Positions 27,939 through 36,371 of a stretch of 64,000 nucleotides of DNA are shown here, in pieces. How positions within the stretch are numbered: the stretch's first letter is position 1; each line of letters starts with the position of its first letter. The notes under the pieces are model-generated. The model was not told the DNA's origin. It did not search any database and worked only from the letters and a program-made list of their open reading frames with translations. The position numbers and the translations under genes were made by a program. This DNA is from an uncultured Alphaproteobacteria bacterium (GTDB lineage: Bacteria > Pseudomonadota > Alphaproteobacteria > RF32 > CAG-239): positions 52,250-116,249 of the forward strand of contig CALXZH010000035.1 of assembly GCA_944393175.1 (NCBI GenBank), written 5' to 3'.

Positions 27939-28734
27939 AAGTTACAATATATATGAAAATAAGCTAAGTGAAAAATTAAGTGATGATAATCCATATAAGA
28001 AGAAATTGATAGAGATGGAAACACCCTCTGAAAAGCATCCCATCTATACAGGATTAGTGTGGGGATTATTAATTTATAGTTGGATATTTTTTATTGTTCT
28101 GCTTTATAAACAAATTAATCTATCTGCTCTCTATAATCTAAAAATGGCGATATCTACCGGTAGTATAATTTTCGTTACTCTGAGTATCTGGATTTGTTAT
28201 AAAAAAGATTATTTAGTAACAATTAATCCAATATATCGTCGCAATTCATATATCATATTTGTACTAGCCGTTATATTTTCCATTTTAATAGAAGCAGCCG
28301 ATTCTGGAAGTGCAACAAAAACAGAGATTATTGAAACATTTTTTTTCTTTCATACAATTAATCCTAAATCATACATTGCTTTGGCTATTGTTGCTTTTAT
28401 GGCGTTAGGAGTGGCAATCGGTTATTATTCTTGCCCCTACGAAATTTACAGAGGTTTTTATTCTGTACACCAAACTTATAAAGAATATAAAACAGAAAGA
28501 ATTTTTATAAATAAGGGAATCAAATTTTTATTTTTATCCATTCTAGCTTTTTTTCCCTTGCTTTATGCCGCTTTTAATCCTGCGAAAGATAGCTTTGCCT
28601 CTCTTATGAAAAACGTATCCATTTTTGCAATATTTGGAACATTTCCTCTCTGCATATCAATTTTGATAGGAAAAAAATACGATAAATGTTTTGAACGAGC
28701 CACCAAACTGAGAAAGAATACTAAAGATGACTAA
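27928..28734 (+). CDS. Multi-pass membrane protein, function unknown
   Basis: A 268-residue protein with a hydrophilic N-terminus and about six hydrophobic segments (first near residues 45-65, others to about 250), and a basic C-terminal tail. No family recognised. The codon use is strongly AT-rich, unlike the flanking queH and MFS genes. Its end overlaps the next gene by 8 bases and its start overlaps the 58-codon frame, so four to five genes here form one transcript. Confidence 0.65.
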   Translation: MFFKSYNIYENKLSEKLSDDNPYKKKLIEMETPSEKHPIYTGLVWGLLIYSWIFFIVLLYKQINLSALYNLKMAISTGSIIFVTLSIWICYKKDYLVTINPIYRRNSYIIFVLAVIFSILIEAADSGSATKTEIIETFFFFHTINPKSYIALAIVAFMALGVAIGYYSCPYEIYRGFYSVHQTYKEYKTERIFINKGIKFLFLSILAFFPLLYAAFNPAKDSFASLMKNVSIFAIFGTFPLCISILIGKKYDKCFERATKLRKNTKDD

Positions 28735-29101
28735 CATTGCACAAGAAGATAAAAATACAATAGATAATTTTTTTGAAACCTTAAAGGATATGGCTATAAC
28801 AGGAAGTGAGGTTACATTAAGTAAAATAGGGGATTGCGTTTCTAAAATGCCAATTGGAGACTTGCAAAATATGGGAAAATTAGTAAAAACATATGGTTAC
28901 TATGGTGCATTTTTTGCAATACAAGAATCAATTGAGAATAAAGACTTAGGTCCTATAGGCAAATATGCTTTAGGTACAGGAATAGCAATATTATTGATAC
29001 CTGCATCTTATGGTGTTTATGATAACGACGGTAATTGCATTGGACGCCATACCGGACATAATCTGGTTAGTTTGACTTCAAATATGAAATTCAAATATTA
29101 A
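28727..29101 (+). CDS. Small protein with one hydrophobic hairpin, function unknown
   Basis: A 124-residue protein: acidic N-terminus, then an amphipathic/hydrophobic part including YGYYGAFFAIQ and ALGTGIAILLIPASYGV (about residues 80-97), and a short polar tail. It looks able to insert in or touch a membrane, but no family is recognised. It overlaps the preceding membrane-protein gene by 8 bases and ends 12 bases before the next, indicating coordinated expression. Confidence 0.6.
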   Translation: MTNIAQEDKNTIDNFFETLKDMAITGSEVTLSKIGDCVSKMPIGDLQNMGKLVKTYGYYGAFFAIQESIENKDLGPIGKYALGTGIAILLIPASYGVYDNDGNCIGRHTGHNLVSLTSNMKFKY

Positions 29102-29113
29102 AGGATGTATTAT

Positions 29114-30004
29114 ATGAACAAAAAAAAGATATTAGAGAATAATGAAAACCAAGTCTATACACTAACTCTAAAAAATGGAACTACAGTCGAATTAACAAAA
29201 CAAGATGTTATAAATAATAATATTTCAAAATTAGAAAATGCTATTCCTGATTTAAAACTAACAAATAAAATAGCCAATAATAATTTATTAAAAAAAATAA
29301 TTTCCGTATTGGAAAGTGGAGAACAATGCCAACACAAATATTACAAATATTTATGTTTTTTTATTTTATGCCATATTTGGTTAATACAAATTATAGCTTT
29401 AATAAATGGAGCTTCTGCAAAATATCCAATGTTTTTGATTTCTTTTTGGGCAACTTATACAATTTTAAGAGTTCAATTTAAACCATATTTTCACTATAAT
29501 ATATTGCACTCTCTTATAAAAAAAATAGACACACCATTTTTTTTATCTTCTATAACATTTTTTTTAATAATTTTATCAATAACGTATGAATTCATCATTC
29601 CAAACAGGCAGTGTTTAACATTTAATTGGAATGACATTGGAAAATTAATGTTTTTTTATAACATAAATACAATAACTTTTTATAAGTTCCTTATAATTTC
29701 TTGCTTGTATATCGCACTGCTTATGGCTCTATATGATATTTATATCATTTTTGAAAAATATCAATTAGAATTACTTTTGGGATTAGAAACTATAAGTATA
29801 AAAATTTTTAAATTTTTTTGCTTAAGCTGCCTATTATATTTCATTCCCAATATTCTTTCAGATAAACTTTGCAATATTAAAGATGGGGTATTCATTTGGA
29901 CGTTTATACCAATATTACTTAATTATATTTTGTATGCATTCTTTATAAATGTATTTGTTAGCATTTTATTTTTAACTAAAAATTTTGTGCTAAAACATCA
30001 TTAA
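29114..30004 (+). CDS. Multi-pass membrane protein, function unknown
   Basis: A ~296-residue protein with a polar N-terminal ~75 residues and about six membrane segments between residues 80 and 290. No family recognised; very rich in Ile, Phe, Asn and Lys. I set the start at 29114 because AAAGG sits nine bases upstream of it and directly abuts the earlier ATG at 29105. Not obviously a paralogue of the membrane protein at 27928, though size and layout are alike. Confidence 0.65.
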   Translation: MNKKKILENNENQVYTLTLKNGTTVELTKQDVINNNISKLENAIPDLKLTNKIANNNLLKKIISVLESGEQCQHKYYKYLCFFILCHIWLIQIIALINGASAKYPMFLISFWATYTILRVQFKPYFHYNILHSLIKKIDTPFFLSSITFFLIILSITYEFIIPNRQCLTFNWNDIGKLMFFYNINTITFYKFLIISCLYIALLMALYDIYIIFEKYQLELLLGLETISIKIFKFFCLSCLLYFIPNILSDKLCNIKDGVFIWTFIPILLNYILYAFFINVFVSILFLTKNFVLKHH

Positions 30005-30021
30005 TATATAAGGAGGTTCTT

Positions 30022-30969
30022 ATGACTACAACATTACAAATGCATTCTGTAGAAAAAATAATGAAGAAAACTATAAACTTTTTAATTTTTGTAATTATGT
30101 TGTTGAATGCCGCTTCTTTGCAGGCTCAAAATACCCCCTCTCAGATTAGCGATGAACAAGCTCATGAAATTGTTTTAACCGGAACTCCTGATGATGTTAA
30201 AAAACTTATTCAAAGTGGTTATGATGTGAATGGAGTTTATCTTTGTAATACCCTTTTAAATACAGCAATTAAAAGTATGGTTAAAGGACCTAATGCACAA
30301 TTTCCTAATTACGCTATTGAAAAGGTCAAAATTTTAATAGAAGCAGATGCTGATGTTAATAAAGTTGGCTGTGAACAAGTTCTATCGCCTCTAGAATGGG
30401 CAGCAATTCTTCCTCTTCAATTTGTAGAAGCTGAACATGATGAAATTCAGGCTCTTGAAAGCTTAATAAAAACGGGGACTGATTATTGTAATTTGCCAAA
30501 TATTATAGCTAAACCTTGTAAAGATATTACACCATCAGAATTAATATCTATCAAAAAATCTATACACAAAATTTATCTAGAAGCTAAGGAAAAGCATAAT
30601 CCTTTGTTTCTAGATATGCTAAAGCTTCTAATTAATAATAAAGCTAATATCAATCAGATAGATTTTGCTGGGCAAACAGTGTTGCATAGAGCGGCACTAA
30701 CTCCTAAAGGAGAAACTTTAGAACTAATGAAATATCTAATTTTAAAAGGGGCTGATGTTAATGCAAAAGATTCGAACGGAAATACCCCATTGTTTATAGC
30801 ATACGCTGTAAACAATAATGATGCTGTTGATTTATTAATTGCTTCTGGAGCAGATGTTTCTATCAAAAATAATTTTGGAGTAACTTATAACCAGATTGTT
30901 GGAACAAGAAAAAGAGATATTTATCAGGGGGATGGAACCTTTAATACTGTAAATGATAATTTTAATTAA
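30022..30969 (+). CDS. Exported ankyrin-repeat protein
   Basis: A 315-residue protein with an N-terminal signal peptide (hydrophobic core about residues 17-33, cleavage probably after LQA) and ankyrin repeats. Clear repeats are AGQTVLHRAALTPKGETLELMKYLILKG-style at about 212-242 and DSNGNTPLFIAYAVNNNDAVDLLI at about 248-275; weaker ones lie nearer the N-terminus around DDVKKLIQSGYDVNG. A strong AAGGAGG site supports the start at 30022. As last gene of the AT-rich cluster it would act in the periplasm; exported ankyrin proteins are sometimes immunity or binding proteins, which is only a suggestion here. Confidence 0.82.
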   Translation: MTTTLQMHSVEKIMKKTINFLIFVIMLLNAASLQAQNTPSQISDEQAHEIVLTGTPDDVKKLIQSGYDVNGVYLCNTLLNTAIKSMVKGPNAQFPNYAIEKVKILIEADADVNKVGCEQVLSPLEWAAILPLQFVEAEHDEIQALESLIKTGTDYCNLPNIIAKPCKDITPSELISIKKSIHKIYLEAKEKHNPLFLDMLKLLINNKANINQIDFAGQTVLHRAALTPKGETLELMKYLILKGADVNAKDSNGNTPLFIAYAVNNNDAVDLLIASGADVSIKNNFGVTYNQIVGTRKRDIYQGDGTFNTVNDNFN

Positions 30970-31123
30970 AAGAAACGGGGAAATTGAACTCACCTCCTAT
31001 GAGCGCCCTCTCCCATCTAAAGAACTCAACACAACCGAAGTCTTATTTGCCTTTAACCAATAATTAAGCAAAACATTTTACAAATAGCTATCATTATTAA
31101 ATAAATATATAGCCCCCTTCAAA

Positions 31124-32293
31124 ATGTTGCAACGAAATCTGCTATTAGTAAATATTTACAAATTTTTCAACGGTTTAGAGCCACTGTCAGTTTTTATCAT
31201 TATTTATTTTTACCAAATTACGGGCTCTTTTGCCACAGCTGTTGCCATCCGCTCTATAGAAACCATTACTTGCTCCCTCTCTGAAATTCCTGTCGGCCTA
31301 ATTTCTGATAACATCGGACGCAAAAAAGTCTCTGTTATCACCGGACTATTAATGACATTATCAGCATTTTGCTGGGCCTTAGGTGGCAGTATTGACAGCA
31401 CGGCAACACTTTTTATCGGCGGATTTTTTGCAGGCCTTGCTAATTCTTTTTATTCCGGCTCATTTGAAGCCCTGATATATGAAACCTGCACCAAACTCAA
31501 ACGCAGGCAAGATTTTGCAGCCGTTATTTCCAATGCCGGCACCTGCAGATATTTAGCTCTCGCCTTAGGCACGATTATGGCACTTATTATTTATTCCCTA
31601 TACGGCCTAACGGTTTTGGCTTGGTTTGCCGTTCTCCCCAGAATATGCGAAACCATCACCTCAATGTTTTTTGTTGAGCCTTTGGCTAACTCCCCCAAAG
31701 TCAGCTCACTGCAAATGTTAAAAAATTCAATCAAATGCTTTAAGGCCTCAAAAAAATTGCGCCAAATTTCTGCACTACAAGTTTTTGATGAAAGTTTATA
31801 TTGGACCAACTTAGGCATCAACAGCTTATATTTTCAAACTCTTGTTCCGCTATGGGTGATTAATATTGCCACATTCATAAATCATATTCTATCCGCCTTA
31901 GGCTACGCCGCTTTCAAAAAATTCAGAAAACTGAATATGTTTAAAATTTTAACCTTTTCCAGCTGGATTGAGGCCGGATTTGGCATTATCACCATTATAG
32001 TTAATTCCGTCTTATCACCGTTCATCTGGGGATTAGCCAGCTTTTTCCAGTACTTCAAACGTCCGGCCAAAATCACCGTAATTCAGCACGAACTCAGCCC
32101 GCACCAACGCGCCACCATGGGCTCAATGATATCCTTGCTTAGCGGCATTAGCTCCGGTATTTGTATGTATTTGGTGGGTCTTATTGCGGATTATACATCC
32201 ATCTATGTCGGCTTCAGTATTTTAATCTGCGGCAAAATCATCCTTGGATATTTTTATTCTGCCCTCACCCGCAAATATGCACATAAAAGATAA
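31124..32293 (+). CDS. MFS transporter
   Basis: A 389-residue major facilitator with twelve hydrophobic segments and the loop 2-3 motif GLISDNIGRKKV near residue 60. The substrate is unknown; the overall look (short loops, YxxGSFEALIYE near helix 4) is like drug/metabolite exporters. It has normal composition for the genome, unlike the preceding AT-rich cluster, and no evident Shine-Dalgarno site. Convergent with the zincin-like gene. Confidence 0.88.
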   Translation: MLQRNLLLVNIYKFFNGLEPLSVFIIIYFYQITGSFATAVAIRSIETITCSLSEIPVGLISDNIGRKKVSVITGLLMTLSAFCWALGGSIDSTATLFIGGFFAGLANSFYSGSFEALIYETCTKLKRRQDFAAVISNAGTCRYLALALGTIMALIIYSLYGLTVLAWFAVLPRICETITSMFFVEPLANSPKVSSLQMLKNSIKCFKASKKLRQISALQVFDESLYWTNLGINSLYFQTLVPLWVINIATFINHILSALGYAAFKKFRKLNMFKILTFSSWIEAGFGIITIIVNSVLSPFIWGLASFFQYFKRPAKITVIQHELSPHQRATMGSMISLLSGISSGICMYLVGLIADYTSIYVGFSILICGKIILGYFYSALTRKYAHKR

Positions 32294-32305
32294 AATTTTT
32301 CAAAT

Positions 32306-33799
32306 TTACATAGTTAAATTTGTGCTGACATCATACACTTTTTGCTGAACATAGTTTGCTTTTTGAGAAGCAATACTTCGCCTAAATCTGGTTTCAAATA
32401 ATTTTTTACCCCCGATAAGCAATTTTTTATTAAACTGTTTATATGTCAAGCTATCACGTACCCGTCTCAGTTTCAGTAATTTATTCATCTCCGCAATGTC
32501 TGTCTGAAAAACTTTCTCAACATCAACATATTCCGCCAAGACTTCCGGATGTTCCCGCACATCCACGGGATTTGATTTACCATCACATCTTCCGTACAAA
32601 ATTTGTGATAAATCCTTATATTCATATTTTTTTGTTTCAGGATTATAGACTCTGTAAGAGTAAATAATGGAGCGTTGTTTAAAATATTCTTCGTTATTTT
32701 GTTCTGTTTCTCGCAAATAAGGTAGTCTTTCTACATCTTCTTTAACAATTCTTCCAAAATCATCTGAATACCCAGCTAAAAAATCATTCCATTGAATATA
32801 ATTAAAACTCATAAGTTTAGGATAATTAGTTAAAAACTTTACAATTTTATTCTTTTTTTCTGCATCTGTAATATCTTTTTTAGCATTAATATGCTTCAAA
32901 GTTTGCACAAGAGTTTTTGCATCCTCTCCAAACATACTAAAGTCATTATATTTTTCCTGTTCCAAATACTCATTTATTTGAGAAATTAATTCTTCAAAAG
33001 ATGCACTTCGTTCATCATCAATACAACGATTAAACAAATTATTTACGCTTAAATTTTTAGAATCACTTTTATACTGACGACTTTCGATTAAAAAATTATT
33101 TTTGAAATGTTTAATCTCGTGCAAAATTGTCCGTTTCACTCTATTTTCTTTTTGCATAGCTCTTTCATATACTTGATATAACTTTTGTTCTTTCAGGCTT
33201 TTAGCGGCCAAAACTTTTTCCTTAGCATCCCAATACGTCAATTCTGGATCATTTTTTTCCAAAGCTCTGATAGCCTGTTCATTTTTTTGAGCTGCTAGAT
33301 AATCGTCTTTATTTAAGGATATAATTTCATTCATAATTTGAATTTCATTATCACAAAATAAGCCCAGCGACGGAATATCAACATTTTTTCCCTGTTGATT
33401 TTTATATTCGACTTTTTGCGTTTTTTCATTAAATTCCGCATGATTATATATGTCTATACGACGAAAATGCAAACCTGCTTTTTTAGCAAAGTCAGAAATA
33501 AAGTCATCACTAATATGAGGAAAGCTGTTCAAAAGGACTTTATCTGCACTCACCTGAATATTTGGCAAAGGTTTATTAAGTTCGTTGATATAATTATCCT
33601 TATCAATATTCACCTGACGCGGAGGAATTTCGTGTGAAAGGACTTTTGTCGCCGCCACATCAAGTTCAGGATAGGCTGCTGCTGCCTCAAACACTTGTTT
33701 TAAGGTATAATTTTTATTTTTAAGGGTCTGATATGGCTTTAGCACAAACAATTCGCCATTATCACCGACAAATATATTCCCCTCGACATCATACTGCAT
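32306..33799 (-). CDS. Zincin-like protein with HEIKH motif, function unknown
   Basis: A 497-residue protein counted from the ATG at 33799, which has GAGAGGA upstream (the ATG at 33862 lacks one). Around residue 227 it reads ILHEIKHFKNN, a good HExxH zinc-metallopeptidase motif; about 32 residues on, IDDERSASFEELI offers a Glu as third ligand, as in several gluzincins. The N-terminal third and the long charged C-terminal part match nothing I know. No signal peptide, so it acts in the cytoplasm or leaves by a specialised route. Possibly an effector; that is inference. Confidence 0.6.
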   Translation of the reverse strand: MQYDVEGNIFVGDNGELFVLKPYQTLKNKNYTLKQVFEAAAAYPELDVAATKVLSHEIPPRQVNIDKDNYINELNKPLPNIQVSADKVLLNSFPHISDDFISDFAKKAGLHFRRIDIYNHAEFNEKTQKVEYKNQQGKNVDIPSLGLFCDNEIQIMNEIISLNKDDYLAAQKNEQAIRALEKNDPELTYWDAKEKVLAAKSLKEQKLYQVYERAMQKENRVKRTILHEIKHFKNNFLIESRQYKSDSKNLSVNNLFNRCIDDERSASFEELISQINEYLEQEKYNDFSMFGEDAKTLVQTLKHINAKKDITDAEKKNKIVKFLTNYPKLMSFNYIQWNDFLAGYSDDFGRIVKEDVERLPYLRETEQNNEEYFKQRSIIYSYRVYNPETKKYEYKDLSQILYGRCDGKSNPVDVREHPEVLAEYVDVEKVFQTDIAEMNKLLKLRRVRDSLTYKQFNKKLLIGGKKLFETRFRRSIASQKANYVQQKVYDVSTNLTM

Positions 33800-33918
33800 A
33801 GTATCCTCTCTTGTTATAGTACATACTAGCACAAATTTAAAATATTGTAAATATTTGTCCAAAAGGGCATGTAAAAAACTTTTTTGTCAAAAAAAGAATA
33901 AGCCAAAGAGCCAAATAT

Positions 33919-33949
33919 AAAAAAAGCCCTCACAAATGAGAGCTTTTTT
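33919..33949 (-). terminator. Terminator of tRNA-Ile2
   Basis: Stem AGCCCTCA/TGAGAGCT with one mismatch, A and T runs on both sides, directly after the CCA end. Confidence 0.75.
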
Positions 33950-34026
33950 TGGTGGGCCCAGATGGACTCGAACCAACGACCAGACCGTTATGAGCGGCCT
34001 GCTCTAACCAACTGAGCTATGGGCCC
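33950..34026 (-). tRNA. tRNA-Ile2 (anticodon CAT, lysidine type)
   Basis: A 77-base tRNA: acceptor stem GGGCCCA/TGGGCCC, discriminator A, encoded CCA, anticodon loop CTCATAA with CAT. Stem and loop context (CTCATAA, GGTCGTTGGTTC) resembles ileX-type tRNAs whose C34 becomes lysidine through TilS and reads AUA, rather than a methionine tRNA. AUA codons are common in the AT-rich genes here. Confidence 0.85.
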
Positions 34027-34162
34027 GTAATTATTACAGGCAAAAAACTATGACAAATTGTCTTTATAGTCAAGAGCTTTTTAACATACCAACAAGTTAT
34101 GTAACGATTTCTTAAATTATATTTGGTATTGTGCCCATTAGGATTAATTTGGTAACAATAAA

Positions 34163-34924
34163 ATGCAAAAGTCAAACAACTACCCCACATATTTTTGGAA
34201 TGGGTTTACCACCCAATACGAATTTAGCGAATTTTCAAAACAAGCCAAATTAACGGTTTTGTATATCCATGGTCTTTCTTCCAACCCTTGGGGGCGTAAG
34301 CCTGAAGCGGTTAAAGAACTCTGCCGCACACTAGGCATAAATTTTTATCGATTTGAATTACTTGGCCATGGCATTGACAGTCTCAACTATGAAAGAACAG
34401 ATTTTAATCTTTGGAAATCTCAAATTTTAGATATTATTGATACCAAAATAACCGGTAACTTTATCATTGTAGGCCATTGCATCGGCGGCTGGCTGGGATT
34501 AATGGCCGCTCAAGAACGCCCCCAGCGCCTCAAAGGATTAATTTGCACCTCGACTGCTCCGAACTTAACCGAGTTAATGGAAATGCAAATGTCGCCGCAA
34601 CAACACGTCGAGTTAGAAACGAATGAAAAAGTCATCATCAAAATTGAGCGAATGGTTTTCACTTTCACCAAACAATTTATCAAAACCGGAATAGAAAACG
34701 CTATTCTTGACCAAGATATAATTCCCATCACCTGCCCTGTTCAAATTATACAAGGCTTGCAAGATACTTTTATTGATTGGAAAATTGTTTATAAAATTGC
34801 ACAAAAAATACAAAGCCCGCAAGTCACCATAAAATTACTCAAAAACAGTAATCATCACTTGCAACACCCGTTGGATTTGGCAGAAATCAACAACTCGCTC
34901 AAGATGATAGTAAATAATCTTTAA
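34163..34924 (+). CDS. Alpha/beta hydrolase with Cys nucleophile, copy 1
   Basis: A 253-residue cytoplasmic alpha/beta-hydrolase of the YqiA/ABHD10-like layout: VLYIHGLSSNPWGRK oxyanion loop (33-47), ELLGHG (65-70), and nucleophile elbow VGHCIGGW where the usual Ser is Cys106. The acid D201 (QGLQD) and base H231/H232 (SNHH) complete a Cys-His-Asp triad. Likely an esterase or thioesterase; the substrate is unknown. It is followed 63 bases later by a paralogue with the same changed triad. Confidence 0.85.
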   Translation: MQKSNNYPTYFWNGFTTQYEFSEFSKQAKLTVLYIHGLSSNPWGRKPEAVKELCRTLGINFYRFELLGHGIDSLNYERTDFNLWKSQILDIIDTKITGNFIIVGHCIGGWLGLMAAQERPQRLKGLICTSTAPNLTELMEMQMSPQQHVELETNEKVIIKIERMVFTFTKQFIKTGIENAILDQDIIPITCPVQIIQGLQDTFIDWKIVYKIAQKIQSPQVTIKLLKNSNHHLQHPLDLAEINNSLKMIVNNL

Positions 34925-34987
34925 CTTGACAAAATCCATTTTCTCTCTACATTAAGCATAAAATTATATTATTAAATTTATTGCTTT

Positions 34988-35761
34988 ATGAAGACTATTA
35001 TTAACAAGCAACTGTATCACTTTGCAGGGCATTCCATCGGTTATGAATATTGTATATTCAACCAACAAAGCCCCTTTACGGTTATTTATGTACATGGACT
35101 ACAATCCTCTCCATGGGGACGCAAAGAAGAGCTTATAAAATCGACTTGCCAAGACTTGGGGCTCAATTTTTTACGCTTTGAATTGCTGGGACACGGTGAG
35201 GATAAACAAAAGTTTCTCTTTTGTGATTTTAATATGTGGAAACAGCAACTCCAAACCATCATCAAGCGCTATGTTTCAAATAACATCATCATGGTAGGAC
35301 ATTGCGTCGGAGGCTGGCTTTCTCTTTGCATGGCAGAAGACAATCCTTCACGCATTAAAGCAGTTATTTGCTTGAGTGCTGCACCCGATTTGATAGAACA
35401 ATTAATATTGCGTTCCACCCCGGAGCAGAGAAAATGCTTGGAAAACACGGGTTTTGTAGAAGCAAAAGTTGAAAAATATCACTATATTTTTTCACAAAAC
35501 TTATGGACCAGTTTTTTGAGCAATAACTTACTCAATCAAGAAAAAATCCACATCAACTGTCCGGTATATCTCCTGCAAGGCCAAGATGACATTTTCATTG
35601 ATTGGCAATCTGTCTTAAAAATTGCCGATAAACTTGAAACTTCTCAAGTAATAATGAAAATATTGAAAAAAAGTAACCATCATATGCAAGACAAAGCAGC
35701 TCTTACAGAATTAAAGCGCTCCTTGCAAGATGCTTACGCAGACATAAAAAAAGAGGCTTAA
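34988..35761 (+). CDS. Alpha/beta hydrolase with Cys nucleophile, copy 2
   Basis: A 257-residue paralogue of the preceding gene: VIYVHGLQSSPWGRK, ELLGHG, VGHCVGGW (Cys106 again), QGQDD (D200/D201) and SNHH (H231/H232). Spacing is identical to copy 1, so they arose by tandem duplication and both kept the Cys. The stop codon lies inside the terminator stem. No Shine-Dalgarno site is obvious in the AT-rich leader. Confidence 0.85.
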   Translation: MKTIINKQLYHFAGHSIGYEYCIFNQQSPFTVIYVHGLQSSPWGRKEELIKSTCQDLGLNFLRFELLGHGEDKQKFLFCDFNMWKQQLQTIIKRYVSNNIIMVGHCVGGWLSLCMAEDNPSRIKAVICLSAAPDLIEQLILRSTPEQRKCLENTGFVEAKVEKYHYIFSQNLWTSFLSNNLLNQEKIHINCPVYLLQGQDDIFIDWQSVLKIADKLETSQVIMKILKKSNHHMQDKAALTELKRSLQDAYADIKKEA

Positions 35762-35774
35762 GCCTCTTTTTTTA
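35745..35774 (+). terminator. Terminator overlapping the hydrolase stop codon
   Basis: Stem AAAGAGGCTT/AAGCCTCTTT with long A and T runs; the TAA of the second hydrolase lies in the hairpin centre. It may also serve the convergent DUF1847 gene. Confidence 0.8.
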
Positions 35775-35808
35775 TTTTAAAAACAATTCAATACAAAACA
35801 AAGTTCAC

Positions 35809-36261
35809 TTATTCATTTAAGCTTTCCAACACATTATGATTATGCGCAAAATCTTTGACCACAAAAGTCGTAACCGGAGCCTTGGAATATTTATCAAACA
35901 ACAAGCCATGCCCCAAACACAAACCGACATTAATGTTAAATTCGGTTCCCATTTCATTGAGATAATCTGCCTGCGAAATAGGATCACAGCTGGCTCCTTT
36001 CATATCCGGACTAATCTCGGAGCCATCCAATCCGCTTTGTTTGCAGTTAATAGAGAAAACTTCAAACCCTTCATTTTGCAAAATTTCCACCAATTTAGCG
36101 GCATATTTTTGCATGGATAAACAGTTGGCAATACCGATTTTTTTGTAGTCCGATATTTTCATAAATTCAATTAATTCCAGCAAACGTGAACGTTTTGATT
36201 TTAACAAAGCCTGAAAGGCATTTTTCATTTCTTGCTTATCTTCAACCGAATAGCTTGTCAT
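35809..36261 (-). CDS. DUF1847 putative metal-binding protein
   Basis: A ~150-residue protein of the DUF1847 family, annotated as metal-binding. Several conserved Cys (GIANCLSMQKYA, INCKQSG, GASCDP) and the C-terminal signature NVGLCLGHGLLFDKYSKAPVTTFVVKD are clear. The family has no proven function. I chose the ATG at 36261 (MTSYSVED), which has CGGAGAG upstream, over 36318. Monocistronic between two terminators. Confidence 0.85.
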   Translation of the reverse strand: MTSYSVEDKQEMKNAFQALLKSKRSRLLELIEFMKISDYKKIGIANCLSMQKYAAKLVEILQNEGFEVFSINCKQSGLDGSEISPDMKGASCDPISQADYLNEMGTEFNINVGLCLGHGLLFDKYSKAPVTTFVVKDFAHNHNVLESLNE

Positions 36262-36322
36262 ATTGATTCTCTCCGTTAATAATTTTGAGTATTGTAGCAA
36301 AGACAAAAATAAAAACAATCAC

Positions 36323-36352
36323 AAAAAAAGAGGCAGATTTAATTTCTGCCTC
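36323..36352 (-). terminator. Terminator of rpoD
   Basis: Perfect stem GAGGCAGA/TCTGCCTC followed by a T run on the minus strand, just after the rpoD stop. Confidence 0.85.
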
Positions 36353-36371
36353 CGATTTTTGTATATCTTCT

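Noticed and set aside
33950..34026. Calling the CAT tRNA a methionine tRNA
   Set aside because: Anticodon stem and loop context (CTCATAA, GGTCGTTGGTTC) fits lysidine-type tRNA-Ile2 better than initiator or elongator Met.
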